Shown piece by piece: positions 9,087-16,104 of a stretch of 16,342 bases of DNA. The notes beneath the pieces are model-generated. The model was not told where the DNA came from and made no database searches. It saw only the letters and a program-made list of their open reading frames with translations. Each line of letters starts with the position of its first letter. Within the stretch, counting starts at the first letter, position 1. The DNA comes from Verrucomicrobiota bacterium (GTDB taxonomy: Bacteria; Verrucomicrobiota; Verrucomicrobiia; Opitutales; Opitutaceae). The stretch is from positions 1-16,342 of the forward strand of contig JAURJO010000450.1 in NCBI GenBank assembly GCA_030832235.1, read 5' to 3'. The position numbers were made by a program, and so were the translations under genes.

Positions 9087-10988
9087 TCAGCGGCGCGTCA
9101 CCGGTCGCGGCGCCACCAGCGCCTCGATCTGCGGAACGTCGAATTCACGCAGCAGGCCGAAGCAGAACTGTTCGGGCCGCTGCATCACCGTGAGATCGCT
9201 GGTGATCACCTCGCGCAGCGAGGCCATCGCATCGCGCTGCACCAGGCCCGCGATCGCGTCCGGCTCGAGGGCGGCCGCGACGAGCCCGATGAGGCCGGTC
9301 CGCGGCCCTTCGGTCGCGATCTCGACCGTCCCCAGACCGCGCTCGCGGGAAAGCCAGCGCGCCACCGCGGCGACCTGGCCGGCCTGGATGCCGAGCGGGC
9401 GTTCACCGACAGCCGCCACAAGGATCGCGAAGAGTCCCGGCTGCCCGGCGATTTTGGATTCGCCAAAGTAGAACGGATCGACCGCGACCACGCGTCGACC
9501 GGCGGCGAGCAACTCGCGGACGCGCGGCTCCGCGGCGGCGCGTCCGGCGTCGGCCAGCAGCAGCACCGTTGAGCGCGCGCCGGAAGGGGAAAGCTCGACG
9601 ACCGGCACCGTCCAGTCGTTGTTCATCCTCAGGCGCCAGCGGCCCACCTCCACGCCATCCTCGCGAGCCGAGCCGGCGGACGTAGCGGCCACACGGTAGT
9701 CCGGCGCACGCACGATGGCCCGCAGGCGCGCGCGGTCGGGCTGGCCTGCAACCGGCAGGTTTTTGCTGAGCTGCAAAGCGAGGCTGTGGAAGTCGTGGTT
9801 ACCAGCGGGCAGCGGCACACGAAGCGACTCGGCCGGGCGCACTTCGGCTTCGGAAGGGATCTCGGCCAGGGGAAAATCCGCGGCGCCGCCCAGCAGCTGG
9901 TCGCGCAGGAAGAGGTAGAAGGCCTCGCGGTTGTCGCGTCCGTAGTTGTGCCCCGGGTCGTGGTTGACGTGCTGCTGCAGCCGCTCCGCCGCACCGGCGA
10001 GGCGGAAGAGCGGGGCGGCGGCCTGCACGAGAGGCGCGAGGGCGTAGTCGGCGCGGAAGCAGCAATTGTCCTTCGCGTTGTAGCTGAGGAGCGTCGGCCG
10101 CGGCGCCATCATCGCGGTGAGGTGGGTGTAATCGACGACAGTGGCGAGGTCGGACGGCGTCTGCTCGGAGTCGCCGAGGTCGAGCGAGGGGAACTGCACG
10201 CGGGTGACGTAGCTGGAGTAACCCGCGACGGGGTTGGCGAGCCGCACGCGCTCATCGAGCGCGGAGAGGAAGATGGTCTGCCAACCGCCGCCGGAAAGAC
10301 CGGTGACGGCAACCCGTTCGGGATCCGCGTTGGGCAGAGACAGGGCGATGTCCAGAGCGCGTTGCGCGGCGAGATGGAAGACCGCGAGTCCACTCGTGCC
10401 GCAGAGGTCGAACTGGTTCATGCGGTAGTGATCGAGACCTTTCTCCTCGAGCAACTGTCCGCGCCCAAGCCACTCCGGGTTCAGGGCTAGGATGCCGCGC
10501 TTCGCGAGGTTGATGCAGCGCTCCTGGATGTAGGGCGTCGCGGTACCGGTCTTCTCGTGACCGTTGACGTTCAACACGACCGGCACGCGTCCCGAAATAC
10601 GATCCGGCTGGTAGAGCAGCGCGGGCAGCCAGAGTCCGGGCACGACCTCGTAGCGAAGCTTGCGCACGCTGTAGCCGTGCGGCGTGCGGAGGGTGTCGAG
10701 CCACTCCACCCGCCCCGGAGCCGAGGCCCAGGCGCGGGCCTCCCCGCGGAAAACAACCTCGTCCAGGACCCGGCGGCGCAACGTGGCGGCGGTTGTGGCC
10801 CAGTCCGCTGCGGTCGCCGCGGGAGGCATCGCGGGAACGCGCGTCGCGGTGAAGACCTGCACCTCGACGGTGGTCTGGTTGGGTGCGAGGATGGGCTCGG
10901 CGAGCGGTCCCTTGTTCTCGGGCGCCTGCTCGGCGGCGAACGCGAACCAGGCCGGCAAGAACAGCAGCGGGACGAGCGAGCGCTTCAT
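9087..10988 (-). CDS. Acetylxylan-esterase-like alpha/beta hydrolase, tandem-domain, secreted
   Basis: A longer frame starts at a GTG at 11012, but the ATG at 10988 opens directly into a signal peptide (MKRSLVPLLFLPAWFAFA), so I take it as the start (633 residues). The first half (about 35-365) is an alpha/beta hydrolase of the acetylxylan esterase kind: nucleophile Ser232 in GLSGGGW, probable acid Asp307 in YNAKDN, and catalytic His347 in HDPGHNYG. The second half (about 445-633) repeats parts of the fold: VDPFYFGES matches LNPEWLGRG of the first half, and LVAPRP near the end matches MMAPRP at 293. Its elbow reads TEGPRTG with no serine, and the protein stops just after APRP, where acid and histidine would follow. 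It is thus probably a non-catalytic remnant. The gene leads a unit with phoD. It likely de-esterifies an extracellular carbohydrate. The exact substrate is not determinable. Confidence 0.85.
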   Translation of the reverse strand: MKRSLVPLLFLPAWFAFAAEQAPENKGPLAEPILAPNQTTVEVQVFTATRVPAMPPAATAADWATTAATLRRRVLDEVVFRGEARAWASAPGRVEWLDTLRTPHGYSVRKLRYEVVPGLWLPALLYQPDRISGRVPVVLNVNGHEKTGTATPYIQERCINLAKRGILALNPEWLGRGQLLEEKGLDHYRMNQFDLCGTSGLAVFHLAAQRALDIALSLPNADPERVAVTGLSGGGWQTIFLSALDERVRLANPVAGYSSYVTRVQFPSLDLGDSEQTPSDLATVVDYTHLTAMMAPRPTLLSYNAKDNCCFRADYALAPLVQAAAPLFRLAGAAERLQQHVNHDPGHNYGRDNREAFYLFLRDQLLGGAADFPLAEIPSEAEVRPAESLRVPLPAGNHDFHSLALQLSKNLPVAGQPDRARLRAIVRAPDYRVAATSAGSAREDGVEVGRWRLRMNNDWTVPVVELSPSGARSTVLLLADAGRAAAEPRVRELLAAGRRVVAVDPFYFGESKIAGQPGLFAILVAAVGERPLGIQAGQVAAVARWLSRERGLGTVEIATEGPRTGLIGLVAAALEPDAIAGLVQRDAMASLREVITSDLTVMQRPEQFCFGLLREFDVPQIEALVAPRPVTRR

Positions 10989-11029
10989 GGGGGCGGGGGT
11001 TGGCGCCACCACACCGCGAGGGAGCGGCC

Positions 11030-11035
11030 TGTCAA
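11030..11035 (-). promoter_or_regulatory. Candidate -35 element upstream of the esterase-phoD pair
   Basis: Read on the minus strand this is a perfect TTGACA, 41 bases ahead of the esterase ATG and within the 71-bp gap after the HLHP gene. At the expected spacing the next hexamer is GTGGTG, which is not a recognisable -10. The match may be chance or a non-standard promoter. If real, it would separate the esterase-phoD unit from the oxidase-assembly genes upstream on the same strand. Confidence 0.2.
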
Positions 11036-11059
11036 CCGGTCATTCCCCGGCGGCCGGCG

Positions 11060-11983
11060 CTACTCCGCGACCTCGAGGCGGAAGGGCACGAACTCCTCGC
11101 GCCCGGCGACGTTCAGCTGTGCCCAAACAGTGAAGACCCCCGCGCGCGGGACGGTGAGCTTGAAACGGAGGTTGATCCGCGCCGGATCGGCGACCGGGCC
11201 GGGCGGCGCCTCGACCGGATGCAAATGCGCGAAGCCGGAGCGCGCGGCGTCGAAGGCCACGAGGTGGGCGTAGGCATCCATCACCTTCTCCAAAGCGACC
11301 GGCCCACCCCCGTCGCGCACGACCGTGAATTCGAGATCGAGCGGCTGGCCGGCGCGCGCCGGCCGGGGGCTGACGGCGAGCGTGAAGCGATGGCCATGCT
11401 GCTCGACGGTCGGCGACGCGCGCGGCGCCTCGACGGGCGAACCGGAAACCACAAGATCATCGCTCGCGTAGAGACCGCGCGCGGTGGCGGCGGGTGTGAA
11501 GTCGGCGAAAACCCGGTACGTGCCGCCGCCGCGAGGAGTGAAGCGGAAGGACCATTCCCCCGGCACAGTACCCGGCTCCGGGTGCAGATGCTGGTAATCC
11601 CCGAGCGCCGGGGCGACGACGAGCAGGTGCAGCCTACGCGTGTGAGTGACGAGCAGGTCGGGCGGCGCGATCACCTTGCCGTTGGCGGTGCGCAGGGAAA
11701 CGACCGCGCGCACCTCACGACCCGCGGCGGGTGGCGCCTCGGTGCGCACGATCATCGAGACGGGGGAGCGCATCGCGACGACCGGGATGAACTGCGGGTT
11801 CAGAGGGTCGCAGAACTCGATCGCGCCGGCCCCGCGGTTCTCCACGCGAAAGTCCATGTGGTTGAGATCCGTTCCGGTGGGGATTTGCCGGAAGGCGACG
11901 AAGACGAGCACGGCGACGCCGGTGATTACGGCGGCCTGACCCCAGGCAAAAGGCGCGCGGGATGCGTTGGAGGCGGAACTCAT
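11060..11983 (-). CDS. Membrane-anchored protein of unknown function with two HLHP modules
   Basis: I do not recognise a named function. The start is the ATG at 11983, which overlaps the SCO1 stop codon as ATGA. An upstream in-frame start at 12022 would lie inside the SCO1 gene and is less likely. The 307-residue protein has one N-terminal membrane segment (about 15-32) and a predicted extracytoplasmic beta-rich body. Two halves each contain an HLHP motif (132-135 and 253-256), each preceded by another histidine (H119, H240) in a strand-like segment and followed by a strand pattern (GTYRVFADF near 154-162; GVFTVWAQL near 282-290). A conserved-looking cysteine is at 58. Histidine-rich paired beta modules beside SCO1 and heme A/O synthases suggest copper handling or assembly of a haem-copper oxidase, but that is contextual inference. 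Similar two-repeat HLHP proteins occur as uncharacterised secreted proteins in other bacteria. Confidence 0.8.
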   Translation of the reverse strand: MSSASNASRAPFAWGQAAVITGVAVLVFVAFRQIPTGTDLNHMDFRVENRGAGAIEFCDPLNPQFIPVVAMRSPVSMIVRTEAPPAAGREVRAVVSLRTANGKVIAPPDLLVTHTRRLHLLVVAPALGDYQHLHPEPGTVPGEWSFRFTPRGGGTYRVFADFTPAATARGLYASDDLVVSGSPVEAPRASPTVEQHGHRFTLAVSPRPARAGQPLDLEFTVVRDGGGPVALEKVMDAYAHLVAFDAARSGFAHLHPVEAPPGPVADPARINLRFKLTVPRAGVFTVWAQLNVAGREEFVPFRLEVAE

Positions 11984-12891
11984 GGTGATTTCATGCGCCG
12001 CACAAAATCCTGCGGTTCCCATTGGCTGCCATCGGTGCGGTGCGCGATGCGACCCTGCGGGTCTATCAGCAGGGTCGCGAGCGTGTGCTGGAGAATGTCG
12101 CCCTGCAGCTGGGTGATGACCCCGAACTGGGTCAGGAGGTCGCGGATCGCGCCCTCGGGTCCCGTGAGGAAGGAAAAATTCGAGGTGTCGATGCCGCGCA
12201 CTGAGGCGTACTCACGCAGCACGCCGGGCGTGTCGTTCGCGGGATCGAGCGTGATCGAGACGAGCTCGAGGTCGCGCACGCCGGCCTCGCGCGCCAGCCG
12301 CTGCACGGTGATCATCTTGGCCGTGGCCGCCGGGCACATGGTCGGCACCGGGCAGCGGGAGAAGATGAAGTTGAGCATGATGTGGCGCCCGCGGAAACGG
12401 GAGCCCTGCACGATGCGGCCCTCCTGGTCGTAGAGCGTGAAATCGGGCGCACCCTCCCCCACCTCGCGGTAGGCGTTCTTCCCGCGCGTGTGCGTATCCT
12501 GCCGGAGTTGCATCGCCCCGGTGGCGATCGTGCGCGCCTCGATCGAGCGTTCGTCGGGCCAGATGCGCTCCAACCGGAAATCGCCATCCTTGCTCGGGAT
12601 CATGTCCGCTCGGATGCGTTGCCCGGGACGGGCGAGCGCGAGGTCGCCGTCGGAGACGAGAAACTCCATCGTCATGGCTGGCATGTAGCCCTTGATCTCG
12701 TCGTGCCGGACGATGAGCACCTTGCGCTCGGTCTCGACCCGCAGGATCTCACCCGTGAGCGCGTAACGCTCGGCCTCGGGCGCCTTGGCCGCCGCCGGCG
12801 CGGAGTCACCCGGCGCGGGAGCGCGCCCGCAGCCGGCGACAAGGCAGGCGAACGCGGCGACGGCGAGGCGCGCGGCGGTATTAGCGGTCAT
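11980..12891 (-). CDS. sco1: SCO1/SenC-family copper chaperone lipoprotein with N-terminal CusF-like domain
   Basis: SCO1 proteins deliver copper to, or reduce, the CuA site of cytochrome c oxidase. The N-terminus is a lipoprotein signal with lipobox LVAGC (Cys21), which places the protein on the outer face of a membrane. Residues about 43-112 form a CusF-like copper-binding domain with RHDEIKGYMPAMTMEF; M73 and M75 match the CusF Met pair, and M70 stands where E. coli CusF has its tryptophan. The thioredoxin-like SCO domain spans about 145-300. Its copper cysteines are C180 and C186 in SRCPVPTMCP, a CX5C arrangement instead of the usual CX3C. The third ligand is H269 in LQHTL. The length of 303 residues fits a CusF-SCO fusion. 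The gene is first in a leftward unit, translationally coupled by ATGA to the HLHP protein, and diverges from ctaA. No Shine-Dalgarno is seen. Confidence 0.93.
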   Translation of the reverse strand: MTANTAARLAVAAFACLVAGCGRAPAPGDSAPAAAKAPEAERYALTGEILRVETERKVLIVRHDEIKGYMPAMTMEFLVSDGDLALARPGQRIRADMIPSKDGDFRLERIWPDERSIEARTIATGAMQLRQDTHTRGKNAYREVGEGAPDFTLYDQEGRIVQGSRFRGRHIMLNFIFSRCPVPTMCPAATAKMITVQRLAREAGVRDLELVSITLDPANDTPGVLREYASVRGIDTSNFSFLTGPEGAIRDLLTQFGVITQLQGDILQHTLATLLIDPQGRIAHRTDGSQWEPQDFVRRMKSP

Positions 12892-12976
12892 CCGAGTACG
12901 GATTCGCGCGGCTCACAAGATTGTCAAAGGGTTTGCCCGCGCGCGTGCTCCGCATTCATCTGCGACCTCACGCTCC
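12892..12976. promoter_or_regulatory. Divergent control region between sco1 and ctaA
   Basis: These 85 bp separate the two divergent oxidase-assembly units, so promoters for both must lie here or overlap the coding ends. Read on the minus strand, 12922-12927 is a perfect TTGACA, 30 bases ahead of the sco1 ATG. Read on the plus strand, 12921-12926 is TTGTCA, a 5/6 match facing ctaA. Neither has a convincing -10 hexamer at 16-18 bp. The overlap of the two -35-like hexamers would make the promoters mutually exclusive if both are used. Confidence 0.35.
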
Positions 12977-13981
12977 ATGGCCACGTCCTCCGCCAACGCG
13001 CGCACCATCACCCACAAGCCCGCCCTCGCCGTTTTCGCGACGGCCGGCAGTGTGTGGGTGTTCGTGCTCGTGACGCTCGGGGCGTTCACCACGAGCATCA
13101 ACGCGGGCATGGCCTTTCCCGACTGGCCGCTGTCGAACGGCTCGATCAACCCCGAGGGCTGGCTGCGCGACATCTCGATGTTCGCCGAGCACTCGCACCG
13201 GCTGACCGGGGCCGTGATGGGTCTCATCACGATCGGTCTGGCCGTCTGGATCTGGCGGCGTGAGGAGCGGCGCTGGCTGCGCAACCTCGCGCTGTGGGCG
13301 CTCGCCATCGTCATCATCCAGGGACTCATCGGCGGAAAGCGGGTGCTACTCCATGAGACGGCCGTGCCAGGCTTCCAGATGTCGCTGGGCGAGATGCTGC
13401 GTATCCCGCACGGCATCCTCGCCCAGGTCTACGTGTGCCTCCTGTTCGCGATCGCGGCGGCTTGTTCCCGCCGGTGGATCGAAGGCACGGCCCCGGTTGG
13501 CCCGGCCGTGCGCCGCGCCGGGATCATCTGCTGCCTGCTGCTGATCGCGCAACTGACCATCGCGGCGACCATGCGACACAACAACGCCGGTCTCGTCATT
13601 GGTTCGTTCCCGTTCTCCACTCCGCCGCCCGGCAACCATCTGCTGCCGCCGGTCTGGGATTTCCGGATTTCGATTCATTTCGCCCACCGCGTCATGGCCC
13701 TGGTGCTGGCCTTCGCCCTGACGTGGTTTGCGTGGACGATTCGGAGGGACAAGGCCTCCACGATGGCGATGCGCGCCGGGGCCTCGGCCCTGGTTAGTTT
13801 ACTGATCCTGCAAATCCTGCTCGGCGCGCAGGTGATCTGGACGCTGCGCAAACCCGAGATGACCACCAGCCACGTGGTGGTCGGAGCTTTGCTTCTCGCG
13901 GTGACCTTCTGGCTGACGTGGGTGGCGCACCGTGACCGGATCGATGGGCCCACACCGCTCGCGACGCCCTCCCGAACATGA
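12977..13981 (+). CDS. ctaA: Heme A synthase (COX15/CtaA family)
   Basis: Oxidises the methyl group of heme O to the formyl group of heme A for aa3/caa3-type oxidases; an integral membrane enzyme. The start is the ATG at 12977 (334 residues). The frame is open further upstream, but that stretch runs into the divergent sco1 gene and lacks family character. Visible features are about eight hydrophobic segments, an early TTSINAGMAFPDWP motif, and four histidine sites for heme binding: EHSHR (E71, H72, H74), RIPHG (H145), HFAHR (H234, H237) and TTSHV (H299). No cysteine pair is present in the first external loop, unlike Bacillus CtaA, so this belongs to a cysteine-less type. The stop codon overlaps the cyoE start (ATGA at 13978), which indicates tight coupling with the enzyme supplying its substrate. 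Confidence 0.94.
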   Translation: MATSSANARTITHKPALAVFATAGSVWVFVLVTLGAFTTSINAGMAFPDWPLSNGSINPEGWLRDISMFAEHSHRLTGAVMGLITIGLAVWIWRREERRWLRNLALWALAIVIIQGLIGGKRVLLHETAVPGFQMSLGEMLRIPHGILAQVYVCLLFAIAAACSRRWIEGTAPVGPAVRRAGIICCLLLIAQLTIAATMRHNNAGLVIGSFPFSTPPPGNHLLPPVWDFRISIHFAHRVMALVLAFALTWFAWTIRRDKASTMAMRAGASALVSLLILQILLGAQVIWTLRKPEMTTSHVVVGALLLAVTFWLTWVAHRDRIDGPTPLATPSRT

Positions 13982-14856
13982 CCGCGCCCGCGTCCGCGAG
14001 CTTTCGCGACTACCTCGAGCTCACTAAGCCACGGCTGAGCCTGTTGTCGGTCCTCACGACGCTGGTAGGTTATTTCGCGGCGCGGCCGGCGTGGGACGGG
14101 ATAAGGTTCACGCTGCTGCTGGCGGGCACCTCGCTCGCGGCCGGCGGCGTCGCCGCGCTCAACCAATGGATGGAGCACGAAACCGACGCGCGGATGGCGC
14201 GCACCGCCGGCCGGCCGATCCCCGCCGGCAAAGTCCCGCCGGGATCGGCGTTCGTCCTCGGGTGGCTGATGTGCGCGGCGGCGTTCTTCATTCTATTCCT
14301 GAAGGTGAACCGCCTCGCCGCGGTCTTCATGCTACTGACGGCGGTTTCGTATCTCGCGTGGTACACCCCGGCGAAACGCTGGTCGGCGTGGAGCACGGAG
14401 ATCGGTGCGGTGGCGGGCGCGTTTCCGCCGCTGATCGGCTGGAGCGCGGGCGAAGGCCGCGTTTCGGCGCTGGGTTGGATCCTGTTTGGCGTGCTCTACT
14501 TCTGGCAGATCCCGCACTTTATGGCGGTGGCGTGGACCTACCGGCGTGATTACTCCGCCGTGGATTTCCCGATGCTCCCGGTGCGGGACGAATCGGGCCG
14601 CAAGGTCGCTGCGTGGTCGCTGATCAACACCGTCGGACTGCTCGCGGTGAGCCTGCTGCCCTCGTGGATGGGGCTGGCAACCTGGGCCTACGGCGGCGCG
14701 GCGGCGTTGCTGGGCGCGTGGTTTCTTTGGCGCGCGGGCTGCTTTCTACCGGCTGAAGGGCGCGACCAGTCCGCCCGCAAACTCTTCCTTACCTCCATCG
14801 CGTACCTGCCGCTCGCCCTCGGCGCGCTGGTCGCTGACCGCCTCCTATTCCGATGA
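13978..14856 (+). CDS. cyoE: Protoheme IX farnesyltransferase (heme O synthase)
   Basis: Adds a farnesyl group to heme B to make heme O, the substrate of the heme A synthase encoded just upstream. It is a UbiA-type polytopic membrane protein of 292 residues, normal for CtaB/CyoE. The first prenyl-diphosphate motif is intact as N62...E66...D70..M73.RT..RP; Glu replaces the first Asp, which is common in bacterial members. The second conserved block, WQIPHFMAVAW followed by RRDY and DFPMLPV, is also present. Several hydrophobic helices separate these loops. The gene overlaps ctaA by 4 bp at the start and the DUF420 gene by 4 bp at the end (ATGA at both), so the three form one translationally coupled unit. 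The usual alternative name is ctaB. Confidence 0.95.
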   Translation: MTAPASASFRDYLELTKPRLSLLSVLTTLVGYFAARPAWDGIRFTLLLAGTSLAAGGVAALNQWMEHETDARMARTAGRPIPAGKVPPGSAFVLGWLMCAAAFFILFLKVNRLAAVFMLLTAVSYLAWYTPAKRWSAWSTEIGAVAGAFPPLIGWSAGEGRVSALGWILFGVLYFWQIPHFMAVAWTYRRDYSAVDFPMLPVRDESGRKVAAWSLINTVGLLAVSLLPSWMGLATWAYGGAAALLGAWFLWRAGCFLPAEGRDQSARKLFLTSIAYLPLALGALVADRLLFR

Positions 14857-15326
14857 ACGTCCAGGACATCCCTGCCCTCAACGCCGCCCTCAACGCCCTC
14901 GCGACCGCGCTGATGACGGCCGGCTTCTTCTTCATCCGCCAGGCGCGGCTCGCGCCGAATGAGACGGCGCGGGCCGGGGCGATCGCCCGGCATCGGGCGA
15001 GCATGATCTCGGCAGGAGTGGTCTCGGCCGTTTTCCTCATCGGCTACGTCGCCCACAAGATCCTGGTGCGCGGTGTGCACACGCCTTTCGGGGGCACCGG
15101 CGCCATCGCCACCGTGTACTACACGATGCTGATCTCCCACATCCTGCTCGCGATCGCCATCGCCTACCTGGTGCCGCGCACCTTCCTGCTGGCGTTCCGG
15201 GGGGACTACCCCCGGCACCGCGCGTGGGCGAAGTGGACGTTCCCGATCTGGTACTACGTGAGCGTGACGGGGGTGCTGGTGTATTTCTTCCTGTACCGCT
15301 GGTGGCCCGCCGCCGCGAAGGCCTGA
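14853..15326 (+). CDS. DUF420 membrane protein, putative cytochrome oxidase assembly factor
   Basis: A 157-residue protein with about four membrane helices (near 12-30, 50-72, 88-112 and 130-148). It has the histidines characteristic of DUF420: H47 in ARHRA, H68 in YVAHK, H96 in ISHIL and H122 in YPRHRAW ahead of a WYYVSVTG block. DUF420 includes Bacillus CtaM/YozB, required for activity of a haem-copper oxidase; equivalent function here is inferred from family and position. The start is fixed by the ATGA overlap with cyoE. It is the last gene of the rightward unit and is followed after 18 bp by the convergent LonN gene, with no clear terminator hairpin between them. Confidence 0.88.
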   Translation: MNVQDIPALNAALNALATALMTAGFFFIRQARLAPNETARAGAIARHRASMISAGVVSAVFLIGYVAHKILVRGVHTPFGGTGAIATVYYTMLISHILLAIAIAYLVPRTFLLAFRGDYPRHRAWAKWTFPIWYYVSVTGVLVYFFLYRWWPAAAKA

Positions 15327-15344
15327 GCGCCCCGGCCCGTCAGG

Positions 15345-16028
15345 TCAGTTGTCGGAGATCCGGTCGTCGGGCAGACGACCCTGCACCTTACGCCAAAGCT
15401 TCAGGCGATCGATGTCGGCGGCCACGCAGTGGCGGAGTTGCTCAAGGCGGAAGTGCACGTCGAGCGTCTCAAGGAGGCGCTGCTTGATCCGGGCGTTTTC
15501 GCACACGCTGAACGCCGCGATGTCGGCGAAAATATCGGGGTCGTCGACAGTGCGCAGGAATTCGGACATCTCCTTGGCGCCACCCGGCGCGAGGCGCAGC
15601 TTGACCGCGATCAACCGGGCGAGCTCGGCGCGCAGTTTCTCGTTTGCCGAAGCCGTCGCCCCGGGAACACTGGTCAATGCGCGAACGCGGATGCGCCGGT
15701 AGGGTTCCTCGCGGGCGATGGAGAGGACCTCCACGCGACAAAGGCCCTGCAGGAGGAGGTTGGACGTGCCGTTATCGTTCTTCTGGCAGGCGCGCACGAT
15801 CCCGACCGTCGCAATGCGGCACGGCGGTTCGAATGCATCGCCTTCGCGGGCGCGGCTGAAATCAAGCCCGGCGACCGCGAAGAGACGGTTCGAAGCCAGG
15901 ACATCGCGCAGCATCTGGCGGTAACGCGGCTCGAAAATGTGCAACGGCATCAGGGCCTGCGGAAAGAGCGCCGTCCCCTGCAGGGTCATGACCGGGACCT
16001 CCTCGGGAAGCGTGATCTCCATTTCCAT
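15345..16028 (-). CDS. Stand-alone Lon N-terminal (LonN/PUA-like) domain protein
   Basis: This 227-residue protein matches only the substrate-recognition domain of Lon protease, with no AAA+ or protease domain. Visible features are the opening LPEEVPVMTLQGTALFP, the signature PLHIFEPRYR (28-37), a beta-rich middle with IATVGIVRA and LLLQGLCRVEVL (about 71-103), then a helical C-terminal bundle (about 125-220). Small LonN proteins are widespread and their role is poorly defined; suggested roles concern protein quality control. The ATG at 16028 is preceded at about 11 bases by TAGGG, a partial Shine-Dalgarno; an in-frame ATG at 16022 is an alternative. The gene diverges from dnaK, so shared stress regulation is plausible but unproven. 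It is likely cytoplasmic, as no signal is visible. Confidence 0.88.
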   Translation of the reverse strand: MEMEITLPEEVPVMTLQGTALFPQALMPLHIFEPRYRQMLRDVLASNRLFAVAGLDFSRAREGDAFEPPCRIATVGIVRACQKNDNGTSNLLLQGLCRVEVLSIAREEPYRRIRVRALTSVPGATASANEKLRAELARLIAVKLRLAPGGAKEMSEFLRTVDDPDIFADIAAFSVCENARIKQRLLETLDVHFRLEQLRHCVAADIDRLKLWRKVQGRLPDDRISDN

Positions 16029-16050
16029 GCGGCGACCCTAGGCCCAAGTC

Positions 16051-16063
16051 GTTGAAATTCAAC
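16051..16063. repeat. Short palindrome upstream of the LonN gene
   Basis: GTTGAA and TTCAAC form a perfect 6-bp inverted repeat around one central A, 23 bp ahead of the LonN start. CCCA (16043-16046) and TGGG (16064-16067) flank it asymmetrically. The form fits a dimeric repressor site, but no specific regulator is recognised, and chance occurrence of a 6-bp palindrome is possible. Confidence 0.3.
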
Positions 16064-16075
16064 TGGGACAATACC

Positions 16076-16104
16076 TGGCACACCCGATCGGCCCCAGTGT
16101 GCCA
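16076..16104. promoter_or_regulatory. Perfect 8-bp inverted repeat, candidate operator for lonN/dnaK
   Basis: TGGCACAC (16076-16083) and GTGTGCCA (16097-16104) are exact inverted copies with a 13-bp spacer, whose first half is itself the palindrome CCGATCGG (16084-16091). The centre-to-centre layout recalls heat-shock operators such as CIRCE, but the sequence is different. It lies 136 bp upstream of dnaK and 48 bp upstream of the LonN gene, between the two divergent starts. Transcribed, it could also form a stem-loop in the LonN leader. Its role is inferred from symmetry and position only. Confidence 0.45.

Noticed and set aside
11984..12022. Upstream start for the HLHP protein
   Set aside because: The ATGA overlap at 11980-11983 is the better coupled start, and the extension adds nothing recognisable.
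10883..12433. Long open frame (516 codons) on the plus strand across the esterase, HLHP and SCO1 genes
   Set aside because: It crosses three well-supported minus-strand genes; its product is Arg-rich low-information sequence with no domain.
12785..12976. N-terminal extension of heme A synthase from an upstream start
   Set aside because: The extra 64 codons overlap the start of divergent sco1 and have no family character; the ATG at 12977 gives the expected length and topology.
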